The translations under genes and the position numbers were made by a program. Source: Williamsia maris (GTDB lineage: Bacteria > Actinomycetota > Actinomycetes > Mycobacteriales > Mycobacteriaceae). From it: a stretch of DNA of 64,000 nt. Numbering within the stretch: position 1 is the stretch's first letter; each line of letters begins with the position of its first letter. The stretch lies in assembly GCF_024171815.1 (NCBI RefSeq), contig NZ_JAMTCJ010000001.1, forward strand, positions 1,054,001 to 1,118,000. Reading direction: 5' to 3'. Positions 45,534 to 54,242 of the stretch are shown piece by piece. A model generated the notes under the pieces. It did not search any database, was not told the origin of the DNA, and saw nothing but the letters and a program-made list of their open reading frames with translations.

Positions 45534-46016
45534 TCAGAGCACGGCCTCGATCGCCTCGATGACCTCGGCGGCGTCGGGTTCGGTGCGCGGGCGGAAGCGT
45601 CGGACGACGGTCCCGTCGGCGTCGAGCAGGAACTTCTCGAAATTCCATTGCACGTCGCCCGCCTCACCGGAATCATCGGTCGCCTGCGTCAACTCGACGT
45701 AGAGCGGGTGCCGGTCGCCACCGTTGACGTCCACCTTCTCCAGCAGCGGGAAGGTCACGCCGTAGGTGGTCGAGCAGAACGTCTCGATCTCCTCCGCCGT
45801 ACCGGGCTCCTGGCCCATGAACTGGTTGCAGGGGACGCCGACGACGGTGAGTCCGCGGTCGCGGTAGTCCTCGGCGATCTTCTCGAGGCCGCTGTACTGC
45901 GGGGTCAGGCCGCACTTGCTGGCGACGTTGACCACGAGGACCGGGCCGGTGAACGCGCCGAGGGTGGTGTCGGCGCCCTGCAGCGTGGTGAGGGGGATCG
46001 CGTTGATGGAGGTCAT
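45534..46016 (-). CDS. Glutathione-peroxidase-family thiol peroxidase
   Basis: A 160-residue Cys-type glutathione peroxidase (BsaA/BtuE-like). The peroxidatic Cys is in NVASKCGLTPQYSGLE, followed by GVPCNQFMGQEPG (Gln and a second Cys that may resolve) and VQWNFEKFLLD with the Trp/Asn of the tetrad. In actinobacteria such enzymes are normally thioredoxin- or mycothiol-linked, since glutathione is absent. The ATG MTSINAIPL gives the normal length. It is divergent from the MarR gene. Confidence 0.93.
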   Translation of the reverse strand: MTSINAIPLTTLQGADTTLGAFTGPVLVVNVASKCGLTPQYSGLEKIAEDYRDRGLTVVGVPCNQFMGQEPGTAEEIETFCSTTYGVTFPLLEKVDVNGGDRHPLYVELTQATDDSGEAGDVQWNFEKFLLDADGTVVRRFRPRTEPDAAEVIEAIEAVL

Positions 46017-46142
46017 CTGATGAGAGTAGGTCGTTCGACCGACGACGGCGAAGTGACCTGGACCACCTGTTTTCCGGGAGTGTGTCCGATCCCACAACAA
46101 TTGCGTTGGCGACGATAGTTGCGTGTGCGTTACCTTTTCCCG

Positions 46143-46667
46143 GTGACTCTCACCCACCCGCAGCCTGCGCTCTCGGCACCGGTGTCGGAGGAACAGACGT
46201 TCGACGTGCTCGTCGATTTCCTCAACCGTCTGCTCTGCACCACCGAGGTCGACGCGCTGGACAGCATGATGAACACCGAGATCTCGTTCTCGCACTTCCG
46301 CACCCTGATGATCCTGTCCGGGCGCGGCCGCGCGTTGTCGTTGAACGAACTCGGCGAGGCGTTGCACCTGTCGCTCGCCGCGGCCGGTCGCAACGTCGAC
46401 AAACTGGTGGGTCTGGGCCTGGTGGACCGGCGCGAGGACAGCCACGACCGCCGGGTCAAGCGTGTGTCCCTCACCGACGAGGGCCACGCGATGGTCAGCG
46501 CACATCTCGACAACAAGGAAGACCAGTTCCGCAGCTTCGTGGGCCGCTTGCCCGAGGAGCTGCGCGACGGACTGCATTCCGTCCTGAACTCGATAGTCAG
46601 CGGCGACTATCTCTCCGAATCCGATCCGGTGTTCGTGCACCGGAAGAGCCAGAAAGTGAACGGATGA
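46143..46667 (+). CDS. MarR-family regulator
   Basis: A 174-residue MarR protein. The winged helix is ALSLNELGEALHLSLAAAGRNVDKLVGLGLVDRREDSHDRR, which I cite only as a block, and it is followed by VKRVSLTDEGHAMV. The stop overlaps the start of the DHA2 transporter (ATGA), the classic layout of a MarR repressor and the efflux pump it controls. I used the GTG at 46143; upstream TTG (46119) and GTG (46125) starts in the same frame are possible. No clear palindrome was found upstream. Confidence 0.87.
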   Translation: MTLTHPQPALSAPVSEEQTFDVLVDFLNRLLCTTEVDALDSMMNTEISFSHFRTLMILSGRGRALSLNELGEALHLSLAAAGRNVDKLVGLGLVDRREDSHDRRVKRVSLTDEGHAMVSAHLDNKEDQFRSFVGRLPEELRDGLHSVLNSIVSGDYLSESDPVFVHRKSQKVNG

Positions 46668-48160
46668 CCTCACCTACCAAGGCCTCCGCAGAAGGGGCCG
46701 GCGCGGAGAGCGGCGGTCTCGACGCGCGGGTTCTGAAGATCGCCGCCGTGGTCGTGCTCGGCGCGATCATGTCCATCCTCGACACCACCGTGGTCGCGGT
46801 GGCCCAGAACACCTTCCAGGACGTCTTCAACACGTCCGCGGCGAGCGCCGCCTGGACCGCCACCGGATACACCCTGGCCCTGGCCGCGGTCATCCCGCTG
46901 TCGAGCTGGGCCGCAGCACGTTTCGGCACCAAGAAGGTCTACCTGACCTCGCTGGTCCTGTTCGTCATCGGCTCCATCCTCTGTGCTTTCGCCTGGAACA
47001 TCGGCTCGCTCGTCGCGTTCCGCATGCTGCAGGGCGCGGGTGGCGGCATGCTGATGCCCGTCGGCATGATGATCCTGACCCGCGCTGCCGGACCGGAGCG
47101 CGTCGGCTCCGTCATGGCCGTGCTCGGTGTCCCGATGCTGTTGGGCCCCATCGCCGGCCCGATCCTGGGCGGCGTGCTCATCGAGTACGTGTCCTGGCAC
47201 TGGATCTTCCTGATCAACGTCCCGATCGGCATCCTCGCCTTCCTGTACTCGGCCTGGATCCTCGAGGACGACGACGAGAAGACCAGGCCGCCGTTCGACT
47301 TCGTCGGATTGCTGCTGCTGTCACCGGGTCTCGCGCTGTTCCTGTACGGGGTGTCGTCGTCGAACGACGCGGGCACGTTCATCGCCGCGAAGGTGCTGAT
47401 CCCGATGGTGATCGGTGCCGCGCTGATCATCGGATTCGTGTTCCACGCCCTGCGCGGAGCCAACAAGAACCCCTTGATCGACCTGCGACTGTTCAAGAAC
47501 CCCACGTTGAGCTGGACCGTGGTCACGTTCAGCCTGTTCCTGATCGCGTTCTTCGGCGCCTCGCTGCTGTTCCCGCAGTACTTCATCGGCGTGCGGGGCG
47601 AGTCGACCCTGATGGCCGGATTGTTGGTCGCACCACAGGGTCTCGGCGCGATGATCACCATGCCCATCGCGGGCCGGATGACCGACAAGATCGGTCCGGG
47701 CAAGTTCGTCCTGACCGGTATCGTGCTGATCGCCTTCGGCCTGGGGACGTTCATGTTCCTCGGTGCCGGGACGTCCTACTGGATCCTCGGTGCGGCGCTG
47801 TTCGTGCAGGGCCTCGGTATGGGTATGTCGATGATGCCGATGATGTCGGCCGCGTTGGCCACCCTGTCGGCCGACAAGGTCGCCGACGGTTCGACGCTCG
47901 TCAATGTCGTCCAGCAGACCGCCGCGTCGGTCGGTACCGCGGTCATCTCGGTGATCCTGGCCAGCAACCTCAAGTCGGTGACGCCCCCGACGCCGTCCGG
48001 CCTGGCCGGGGCTTTCGGTGACACGTTCGTCGTCGCCGTGGTGCTGATCATCCTCTGCCTGGTGCCCGCGTTCTTCCTGCCCCGCAAGAAGGTGTCGGTG
48101 CACACCGAGATCGGCGCCGACGGCGAGCCCGTCAAGGCCGCTCCGGTGATGATGCACTGA
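46664..48160 (+). CDS. DHA2-family MFS multidrug transporter (EmrB-like)
   Basis: A 498-residue 14-helix drug:proton antiporter. The first helix carries the DHA2 motif IMSILDTTVVAVAQNTF, and SWAAARFGTKKVYL, RMLQGAGGGMLMPVGM and VPMLLGPIAGPILGGVL are motifs A, B and C. It resembles EmrB (Rv0783c), which lies in the same purine block in M. tuberculosis. It is coupled to the MarR gene by a 4-bp overlap. A strong terminator follows 15 bp after the stop. Confidence 0.93.
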   Translation: MTSPTKASAEGAGAESGGLDARVLKIAAVVVLGAIMSILDTTVVAVAQNTFQDVFNTSAASAAWTATGYTLALAAVIPLSSWAAARFGTKKVYLTSLVLFVIGSILCAFAWNIGSLVAFRMLQGAGGGMLMPVGMMILTRAAGPERVGSVMAVLGVPMLLGPIAGPILGGVLIEYVSWHWIFLINVPIGILAFLYSAWILEDDDEKTRPPFDFVGLLLLSPGLALFLYGVSSSNDAGTFIAAKVLIPMVIGAALIIGFVFHALRGANKNPLIDLRLFKNPTLSWTVVTFSLFLIAFFGASLLFPQYFIGVRGESTLMAGLLVAPQGLGAMITMPIAGRMTDKIGPGKFVLTGIVLIAFGLGTFMFLGAGTSYWILGAALFVQGLGMGMSMMPMMSAALATLSADKVADGSTLVNVVQQTAASVGTAVISVILASNLKSVTPPTPSGLAGAFGDTFVVAVVLIILCLVPAFFLPRKKVSVHTEIGADGEPVKAAPVMMH

Positions 48161-48174
48161 GCTGATTCCCGACC

Positions 48175-48214
48175 GAAAGGCCCCGCCGGCAGCTCCACGC
48201 CGGCGGGGCCTTTC
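48175..48214. terminator. Perfect 16-bp hairpin terminator after the DHA2 transporter
   Basis: GAAAGGCCCCGCCGGC and its exact complement frame an 8-nt loop. The right arm ends in TTTC. It sits just after the transporter stop, before the first 21-bp repeat array. Confidence 0.92.
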
Positions 48215-48228
48215 CCATGCGCCACCCC

Positions 48229-48340
48229 CAGTTGGGCACGTAAACCCGCCAGTTGGGCACGTAACGACGCCAATTGGGCACCTAAGACCGCCAGTTGGGC
48301 ACGTAAGTCCGTCAGTTGGGCAGGACCCCGAACCAGTTGG
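48229..48340 (+). repeat. 21-bp tandem array A (upstream of DUF559-like gene)
   Basis: Units starting CAGTTGGGCACGTAA lie at 48229, 48250, 48271, 48292, 48313 and (decayed) 48334: exactly 21 bp each time. A 15-bp core is conserved and the 6-bp tail varies. The array lies between the transporter terminator and the DUF559-like gene, in the sense direction of that gene. Array B, on the other side of the gene, has the same unit inverted. Confidence 0.92.
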
Positions 48341-48373
48341 AACCGTCGTGATGTCAGGGACGTCCGATCCATC

Positions 48374-49264
48374 GTGCAGCCCGACCAACATCCCTTCTGG
48401 GGAGACGAGAACTTGATCCGTACTGACGCCGCGGCGCGAGACGTGCGAAGGGACTGCCGTCGGATCCAACGCGGTGTCCACGCTCCACCACATACCGTTC
48501 TCACCGACCGTGACCTCATCCGAGCAGCAGTCATACGCGCGGGCGACGGAGCGGTTGTCTCAGGGATGAGTGCCGCGGTCTTGCACGGCGCCAGATTCAC
48601 CGATCACGACGCCGACATCGAGCTCATACGTGGCCTCACCGGTCAGGGCCGACAGTTCGACGGTGTGCGCATCATGCGAACCGACCATCTCGCGGCCGAT
48701 GACGTGCAGGTGGTCGACGGCCTCGCCGTCACCACCCCGGTCCGCACCGCCTACGACATCGGCCGACGGGGACCGGCATGGAAAGCCCTGGCACGCCTGG
48801 ACGACCTCGCCTTTGTGTCCGACCTGGACCTCGCGGAACTCTGGGCGTACATCCGCGATCACCCGCATACGAAAGGGATCCGGCAGATTCGCGACCTGAT
48901 CCAGTACATCGAGCCCAAATCAGAATCCCCCCGCGAGACCGCCTTGCGGTACCTGATCATCAAGAGTGGGCTGCCACGTCCGGAAGCGCAGATAGAGGTG
49001 TTCGGCGCAGACGGGCGCCTCATCGCCAAACTGGATCTCGGCTACCGCCGGTACAAGATCGACATCGAATACGACGGCGTCGAGCACCACACATCGGCCG
49101 ACGATCGCGCCGACAATGCCGAGCGCGATCGCAAGCTGTCAGACCTCGGCTGGGACACCATCCGCGTCACCGGTCAGGCGATGTCGACGAACCCGGACAA
49201 GGTCGTCGCCACCATCGAGGAACTTCTGGCGATCCGCGGTTGTCGGAACCCCCGGCGACACTGA
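48374..49264 (+). CDS. DUF559/AbiEi-like protein between inverted repeat arrays (copy 2)
   Basis: A 296-residue protein. After a winged-helix-like start (VRRDCRRIQRGVHAPP, AVVSGMSAAVLHGARF) comes a linker, and the C-terminal 100 residues carry AKLDLGYRRYKIDIEYDGVE with the following HH: the Asp, Glu-x-Asp layout of DUF559/Vsr-type PD-(D/E)XK nucleases, then AERDRKLSDLGWDTIRVT. It begins at a GTG without a good ribosome site. No toxin partner is adjacent. It is flanked on both sides by 21-bp arrays that face each other. DNA cleavage or a repeat-related role is inference. Confidence 0.8.
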   Translation: MQPDQHPFWGDENLIRTDAAARDVRRDCRRIQRGVHAPPHTVLTDRDLIRAAVIRAGDGAVVSGMSAAVLHGARFTDHDADIELIRGLTGQGRQFDGVRIMRTDHLAADDVQVVDGLAVTTPVRTAYDIGRRGPAWKALARLDDLAFVSDLDLAELWAYIRDHPHTKGIRQIRDLIQYIEPKSESPRETALRYLIIKSGLPRPEAQIEVFGADGRLIAKLDLGYRRYKIDIEYDGVEHHTSADDRADNAERDRKLSDLGWDTIRVTGQAMSTNPDKVVATIEELLAIRGCRNPRRH

Positions 49265-49280
49265 TCATCAGCACCACGGC

Positions 49281-49385
49281 TGCCCAACTGATGGTCGTAG
49301 GTGCCCAACCAGCGCGGGTACGTGCCCAACTGGCGGGGTTACGTGCCCAACTGGCGGGGTTACGTGCCCAACTGGCGGGGCGGGG
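49281..49385 (-). repeat. 21-bp tandem array B (downstream of DUF559-like gene, inverted)
   Basis: TGCCCAAC cores at 49281, 49302, 49323, 49344 and 49365 are again 21 bp apart; the last three units are almost identical (TTACGTGCCCAACTGGCGGG). Read on the minus strand this is the array A unit. It lies between the DUF559-like gene and the 3' end of ptrB. No unit continues into either coding region. Confidence 0.92.
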
Positions 49386-49386
49386 G

Positions 49387-51495
49387 TCAGACGGCACCTG
49401 TCTGGCGGAGGACCCAGGCATGTTCGAAGGCGACCTCTTCCCACTGCTTGTACCGACCACTCACACCACCGTGCCCGGCCGACATCTCGGTCTTGAGCAG
49501 GATCGCGTTGTCCGACGTCGAGTTGTCCTGCAACCGCGCCACCCACTTGGCCGCCTCGGTGTACATCACTCGGGTGTCGTTGAGCGACGTGAGCGCGAGG
49601 ATGGCCGGGTAGTCGAGCGCAGCGACGTTCTCGTACGGCGAGTACGACCGCATGTACTCGTAGACCTTCTTGTCCTCCAACGGATTTCCCCACTCGTCCC
49701 ATTCGATGACGGTCAACGGCAGCGACGGGTCGAGGATCGAGGTCAACGGGTCGACGAAGGGCACCACCGCGAGGATCCCGCTGAACAGCTCGGGCGCGAG
49801 GTTCGCGACGGCCCCGATCAGCAGGCCGCCGGCCGAGCCGCCCTCCCCCACCAACTGCGCCGGGGTGGTCGCGCCGGAGTCGATGAGGTGCCGCGCGGAG
49901 TCGACGAAGTCGGTGAAGGTGTTCTTCTTCGTGAGGGTCTTGCCGTTCTCGTACCAGTGCCGACCCATCTCGCCGCCGCCGCGGATGTGCGCGATGACGA
50001 AGACGACACCCCGGTCGAGCAGCGACAACCGCGCGATCGAGAACCCGGGGTCCATGCTCGCCTCGTACGAGCCGTATCCGTAGAGCAGCGTCGGCGCCGG
50101 CCGCGACACCCCCTTGCGACTCACGATCGACAACGGGACCTGCGTGCCGTCGGCGGCGGTGACCCACTCCCGCTTCTGCTCGTAGTCGGCGGGGTCGTAA
50201 TCACCCAGCACCACTTGACGTTTGAGCAGGATCCGCTCACCCGAGGTGACGTCGAGGTCGATGATCTCGCTGGGTTCGATGAAGCTGGTGTAGCCGATGC
50301 GCAGTCGCGGCGCCGCCCACTCGGGGTTGCCGGCCAGGCCCACCGACGACAACGGCTCGTCGAACGTCAACTCCTGGAACGACACATCCGACGAGCTCGT
50401 CGCGCCGCGGATGTCGGCGATCGCGATCCGCGGGGTCGCCGCGCGACGGTAGCTGAGCACCAACTGGTCGGCGAAGGCGTCGACACCCTCGATCCGCGAC
50501 TCCGCATCGTGCGGTATCAGGACCCGGGTCGCAGTCGGATCGTCGACCGGCGCGTCGAGGAGCTCGAAGTTCTCGGCGTTCTCGTTGTGGGTGATGAGGA
50601 ACCGGTCCTCACCGCCGATCACGGCGTGCTCGACGTCGTACTCGACACCGTCGCGGCGCGGCCAGATCACCTGGAACTCGCCGGTGGGGTCGTCGGCCGC
50701 GAGCACGTGCACCTCGGACGTGATCTTCGACCCGAGCCCGATCATGAGGTACTTGTCGCTGCGCGTACCGCCGATGCCGACCCAGAAGCGCTCGTCGGGC
50801 TCGTGGAACACCGTGACGTCGTCGGTACCGGCGCCGAGGTCGTGGCGCCATACGGTGTCAGGACGCCAGGCATCGTCGACGGTGAGGTAGAAGATGTGGC
50901 GGCCGTCGTGCGACCACGTCGCGCCCGGAGCGGTGTTCTCCACCGTCTCGGCAAGCAGCTCACCGCTGCCGAGATCCTTGAAGCGCAGCGTGTATCGCTC
51001 GTCGCCCACCTTGTCGACGCTGTAGGCCAGCATCGTTCCGTCGTCGGTCACCGAGAACGCGCCGAGGCTGTAGAAGTCGGTGCCCTCGGCGTCGAGGTTG
51101 GAGTCGAGGAGCACCTGTTCGCCGGGCAGCGGGTCGTCGCCGGACACCGTCGGGGGGTCCCAGTCGTCGTCGGCGGCGATCGGCGCACGGCACCGCAGCG
51201 CGTACTGCTGCCCTTCCACCGTCCGGGCGTAATACCAGTACTGTCCGCGCCGCGACGGCACCGACATGTCGGTTTCCTGTGTCCGCGACTTGATCTCGCC
51301 GTAGATCGCGGCCCGCAGGTCGGCGAGCGCGGCGGTGTCGGCCTCGGTCAGGGCGTTCTGCGCCTCGAGGTACGCGATGACCTCCGGATCGTCCTTCTCG
51401 CGCAGCCACTCGTAGTTGTCGACGACCTCGTCGCCGTGGTGCACCCGGGTGCTGGGCACCTTCTTCGCGACGGGCACGGCCTGCTTCTCGGTCAC
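49387..51495 (-). CDS. ptrB: Oligopeptidase B-type prolyl oligopeptidase (S9A)
   Basis: A 702-residue S9 peptidase. The N-terminal two-thirds is a beta-propeller. The C-terminal hydrolase has the Ser in [13 protein letters not shown] and the His in [16 protein letters not shown], with Asp expected between. Oligopeptidase B cuts after basic residues in short peptides, in the cytosol. The GTG start overlaps the purC stop by 4 bp, as in the purC-ptrB order of M. tuberculosis, where ptrB is split into Rv0781 and Rv0782; here it is intact. Confidence 0.94.
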   Translation of the reverse strand: MTEKQAVPVAKKVPSTRVHHGDEVVDNYEWLREKDDPEVIAYLEAQNALTEADTAALADLRAAIYGEIKSRTQETDMSVPSRRGQYWYYARTVEGQQYALRCRAPIAADDDWDPPTVSGDDPLPGEQVLLDSNLDAEGTDFYSLGAFSVTDDGTMLAYSVDKVGDERYTLRFKDLGSGELLAETVENTAPGATWSHDGRHIFYLTVDDAWRPDTVWRHDLGAGTDDVTVFHEPDERFWVGIGGTRSDKYLMIGLGSKITSEVHVLAADDPTGEFQVIWPRRDGVEYDVEHAVIGGEDRFLITHNENAENFELLDAPVDDPTATRVLIPHDAESRIEGVDAFADQLVLSYRRAATPRIAIADIRGATSSSDVSFQELTFDEPLSSVGLAGNPEWAAPRLRIGYTSFIEPSEIIDLDVTSGERILLKRQVVLGDYDPADYEQKREWVTAADGTQVPLSIVSRKGVSRPAPTLLYGYGSYEASMDPGFSIARLSLLDRGVVFVIAHIRGGGEMGRHWYENGKTLTKKNTFTDFVDSARHLIDSGATTPAQLVGEGGSAGGLLIGAVANLAPELFSGILAVVPFVDPLTSILDPSLPLTVIEWDEWGNPLEDKKVYEYMRSYSPYENVAALDYPAILALTSLNDTRVMYTEAAKWVARLQDNSTSDNAILLKTEMSAGHGGVSGRYKQWEEVAFEHAWVLRQTGAV

Positions 51496-52385
51496 TGCTC
51501 TCCCTCCGGCCAGTCGGCGAACGACAGACCTGAAATACGTTCATAGGCTTCGATGTAGCGCGCCCGCGTGCGCTCGGCGATGTCGGCGGGCAGTGGTGGC
51601 GGCGGACCGTCGGCCCGGCGGTCCCAACCCGAATCGGGGCCGTTCAACCAGTTCCGCACGATCTGCTTGTCGAAACTGGGCTGCACCTCCCCCGGGCGGT
51701 AGGTCTGCGCATCCCAGTACCGCGAGCTGTCCGGCGTCATCACCTCGTCGGCGAGTACCAACGTGCCGTCCGCGGCGGTCCCGAACTCGAACTTGGTGTC
51801 GGCGAGAATGATCCCACGCTCCGCCGCCAGTTCCGCACCACGCGAGTAGATCTCGAGCGTCGCCGCACGGGCCGCGTCCGCGACGTCGGCACCGACCTTG
51901 CCGACGACCGTGTCGTAGTCGATGTTCTCGTCGTGGTCCCCGAGATCCGCTTTCGACGCCGGGGTGAAGATGGGCTCGGGTAGCTGCGAGGCCTCGCCGA
52001 GACCGTCCGGGAGCGCGATCCCGCAGACGGCTCCGGACGCCTGGTAGTCCAACAGACCCGACCCCGTCAGGTACCCACGCGCCACACATTCCACCGGCAG
52101 CATCGGGAGCCGTCGGACGACCATCGACCGTCCGACGAGATCGGCCGGGATGCGCTCGTCGGAGGGGCCACCGGCCAGATGGTTGGGCACGCCGAGGGCG
52201 TCGAACCAGAAGAAGGTCATCGCGGTCAGGACACGACCCTTGTCCGGGATGGGTGTGGAGAGGATGTGGTCGTACGCCGAGATCCGGTCCGACGACACCA
52301 TCAACAGCGTCTCGTCATCGACCGCGTAGAGCTCGCGGACCTTGCCCGACGCCACGTGCTGATAGGACTCCAGTGATGGACGCAT
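51492..52385 (-). CDS. purC: SAICAR synthetase
   Basis: A 297-residue SAICAR synthase. [24 protein letters not shown], quoted in part as GKVRELY and SSDRISAYD, forms the ATP site; [14 protein letters not shown] and ADTKFEFG carry further active-site residues, and [13 protein letters not shown] binds substrate. It joins CAIR and aspartate in step 8 of purine synthesis. I used the [14 protein letters not shown], the usual start; the frame extends 22 codons up. It is first in the purC-ptrB unit. Confidence 0.96.
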   Translation of the reverse strand: MRPSLESYQHVASGKVRELYAVDDETLLMVSSDRISAYDHILSTPIPDKGRVLTAMTFFWFDALGVPNHLAGGPSDERIPADLVGRSMVVRRLPMLPVECVARGYLTGSGLLDYQASGAVCGIALPDGLGEASQLPEPIFTPASKADLGDHDENIDYDTVVGKVGADVADAARAATLEIYSRGAELAAERGIILADTKFEFGTAADGTLVLADEVMTPDSSRYWDAQTYRPGEVQPSFDKQIVRNWLNGPDSGWDRRADGPPPPLPADIAERTRARYIEAYERISGLSFADWPEGEQ

Positions 52386-52422
52386 GGCTCCGAGGTTAGT
52401 CAGGGCGTGGCAGGCTTGAAGC

Positions 52423-52755
52423 GTGGACCATGCCCCTGCCGTGCGCATCACCTACTGCACGCAGTGCAATTGGCTGCTCCGTGCCTCGTGGATGGCGACG
52501 GAACTGCTGTCGACCTTCGGCTCCGATCTCTCCGGCGTGACCCTGATACCGGGTACCGGCGGGATCTTCACCGTGGAGGTCGACGACAATTCGGTATGGG
52601 ACCGCAGACGCGACGGCGGCTTTCCGGACATCGTCACCCTCAAACAACGGGTTCGCGACGTCGCAGATCCGGATCGCGACCTCGGGCACGGCGACCGGAG
52701 CCGACCCGCGACGCCCACCGTCGACCACTCACCCAGTACTACGGAGGACACATGA
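52423..52755 (+). CDS. Rdx/SelW-like thioredoxin-fold protein
   Basis: A 110-residue SelT/SelW/SelH-family protein. The redox motif CTQC is in [22 protein letters not shown], here given in pieces, and the strand [13 protein letters not shown] plus [11 protein letters not shown] complete the short thioredoxin-like fold. Bacterial members have Cys where animals have Sec; the function is unknown, perhaps thiol redox. It starts at GTG, 37 bp from divergent purC, and overlaps the next gene by 4 bp. The last 25 residues are low-complexity. Confidence 0.87.
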   Translation: MDHAPAVRITYCTQCNWLLRASWMATELLSTFGSDLSGVTLIPGTGGIFTVEVDDNSVWDRRRDGGFPDIVTLKQRVRDVADPDRDLGHGDRSRPATPTVDHSPSTTEDT

Positions 52756-53282
52756 CAGACCAGGGGACATCAGGTGAGATCGTCGCGGCACGCGAGTTGC
52801 TCATCGACTGCTTCGGCCGCATCGACGAGCTCGTCGGCGAGCTGACCGGCGATCTCGACACCGAGACCGCGACCTTCCGCCCCGAGCCCGAGGCCAACTC
52901 CATCGCGTGGCTGATCTGGCACTCGGCGCGCGTGCAGGACGATCACGTCGCCGGTGTCGCCGACGTCGACCAGGTGTGGCCGAAGTGGCGGGACCGCTTC
53001 GACCTCCCGTTCGACGATTTCGCGACCGGCTACGGGATGAGCTCGGAGGACGTCGGCAAGGTCGTCGTCGACGCGGAACTGCTCGCCGGCTACCACCACG
53101 ATGTACACGAGCAGACCGTCCGCTACCTCGAGGCGCTGACACTGGCCGAACTCGAGCGGGTCGTCGACGAGAACTGGGATCCGCCGGTGACGGTGTCGGT
53201 ACGCCTGGTCAGCGTCATCAACGACGCGACGCAGCACATCGGTCAGGCCGCCTACCTCAAGGGCCTCGCCGCCAACTTCTGA
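52752..53282 (+). CDS. DinB/mycothiol-transferase-like (DUF664) protein
   Basis: A 176-residue four-helix DinB-fold protein. The metal-ligand histidines expected of the family are seen in IWHSARVQDDHVA and DATQHIGQAAYLKG. Actinobacterial members of this group often use mycothiol, for example in detoxification. Its ATG overlaps the Rdx-like gene stop, so a thiol-redox pair is plausible. The substrate is unknown. Confidence 0.85.
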   Translation: MTDQGTSGEIVAARELLIDCFGRIDELVGELTGDLDTETATFRPEPEANSIAWLIWHSARVQDDHVAGVADVDQVWPKWRDRFDLPFDDFATGYGMSSEDVGKVVVDAELLAGYHHDVHEQTVRYLEALTLAELERVVDENWDPPVTVSVRLVSVINDATQHIGQAAYLKGLAANF

Positions 53283-53307
53283 CCACGCCACCGGGCCGGC
53301 GCCGGCG

Positions 53308-53763
53308 TCAGGCCGCCAATGCGGTCGCGAGGTTGTCGAACGTGCTGCCCCAGCCGCGTCGGGCGCCGTCCTCGGGTGAGATCGGTCCGGGTGCAAGCAG
53401 GTGGAAGTCCATCGTCGTGCGGTCGTCATCGTCGGCGGTCAGCGTCACCGTGCACACCGACACCGACGTGGGGTCGGTCGGGTCAGCCCAGGTGAACACC
53501 AGCTTCTCCGGCGGGGTCACCTCGAGGTACTCCCCCGACGTGGGGCACTCCCAGCCCGACGCGTCGTCGACCATGACGGCCGAGAAGTGCCCGCCCACAC
53601 GGACATCGGACGTCGCGCGCTCCGGCGGGATGCTCATGCCGACGGGGCACATCCATCCCATCTGTGCAGACTCGGTCCACGCCGCCCACACGTCCGCGCG
53701 CGGTGCGTCGAAGGTGCGGGTGATGGTGAACTCGCGGGTCTCGGTTGCGGTGTCCTGATTCAT
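53308..53763 (-). CDS. SRPBCC/AHSA1-domain protein
   Basis: A 151-residue protein of the SRPBCC (START-like) fold, AHSA1 group: FTITRTFDAPRADVWAAWTE at the start, GGHFSAVMVDDASG, LVFTWADPTD and RRGWGSTFDNLATALAA at the end. These proteins bind hydrophobic ligands and are often cotranscribed with an ArsR repressor, as here (4-bp overlap). The ligand is unknown. Confidence 0.9.
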   Translation of the reverse strand: MNQDTATETREFTITRTFDAPRADVWAAWTESAQMGWMCPVGMSIPPERATSDVRVGGHFSAVMVDDASGWECPTSGEYLEVTPPEKLVFTWADPTDPTSVSVCTVTLTADDDDRTTMDFHLLAPGPISPEDGARRGWGSTFDNLATALAA

Positions 53764-54122
53764 CTCTGGGTGTCCTCTCGATGTGCTGCGGGTGGTGCGG
53801 GATGTCGTCGTGCCAGTTGTGCGTCGAGCCGATCGAAGCTTCTCGACCAGAAGACCCGGTAGCGCTCGATCCAGTCATCGGCCGCCGAGAGCGGGGTCGC
53901 GTCCAATGTGCACGGCCGGTACTGCGCGTCCCGGCCGCGATTGATGAGCCCGGCCGCCTCGAGCACCTTCAGGTGTCGAGATATGGCCGGGAGGCTGATG
54001 TCGAACGGCTCGGCCAGTTGCGACACCGTCGCCGAGCCACCGTCGGCCAGCCGGGCGAGGATCGCCCTGCGCGTGGGGTCGGCCAGCGCGGCGAACGTCG
54101 CACTGAGCGTGTCCGTCGCCAT
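53760..54122 (-). CDS. ArsR-family repressor
   Basis: A 120-residue ArsR-type winged-helix protein. ALADPTRRAILARLADGG, TVSQLAEPFDISLPAISRHL and LEAAGLINRGRD are the standard blocks. It lacks obvious metal-binding Cys pairs, which places it with the ArsR-SRPBCC pairs rather than with metal sensors. A 28-bp perfect palindrome lies 16 bp upstream. The start is MATDTLS; two further codons upstream are possible. Confidence 0.92.
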   Translation of the reverse strand: MATDTLSATFAALADPTRRAILARLADGGSATVSQLAEPFDISLPAISRHLKVLEAAGLINRGRDAQYRPCTLDATPLSAADDWIERYRVFWSRSFDRLDAQLARRHPAPPAAHREDTQR

Positions 54123-54137
54123 TCCCACTCCTTCGAT

Positions 54138-54165
54138 AACCGATCAGTTAAATAACTGATCGGTT
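54138..54165. promoter_or_regulatory. Perfect 28-bp ArsR operator
   Basis: AACCGATCAGTTA and TAACTGATCGGTT are perfect 13-bp arms around AA. The site lies 16 bp upstream of the ArsR ATG and is much AT-richer than its surroundings, which fits a repressor operator overlapping the promoter. Confidence 0.85.
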
Positions 54166-54242
54166 AAATATGCGCCCACCGACACCGGCTGTCAACACCT
54201 CTCCGAAAGTTGTTGGCCGTCGCGTGACGGCCGGCGAACGAC

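Noticed and set aside
46081-46142. MarR operator upstream of the MarR gene
   Set aside because: TTGCGT occurs twice near 46101 and 46119, but I found no convincing dyad.
48229-48340. CRISPR array
   Set aside because: The unit is 21 bp with a 15-bp core and only 6 variable bases, so there are no spacers; no cas genes are present.
49281-49385. Coding heptad repeat (RAQLAGL...) encoded by array B
   Set aside because: The 21-bp period equals seven codons and all three plus-strand frames stay open, but no start with a ribosome site precedes it and the frames end in unrelated antisense sequence.
48778-51546. 922-codon open frame on the plus strand across ptrB
   Set aside because: It is antisense to ptrB, which has clear S9 motifs. 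It has no ribosome site, its translation is Arg/Val/Asp-rich without domains, and it runs through the 21-bp array.
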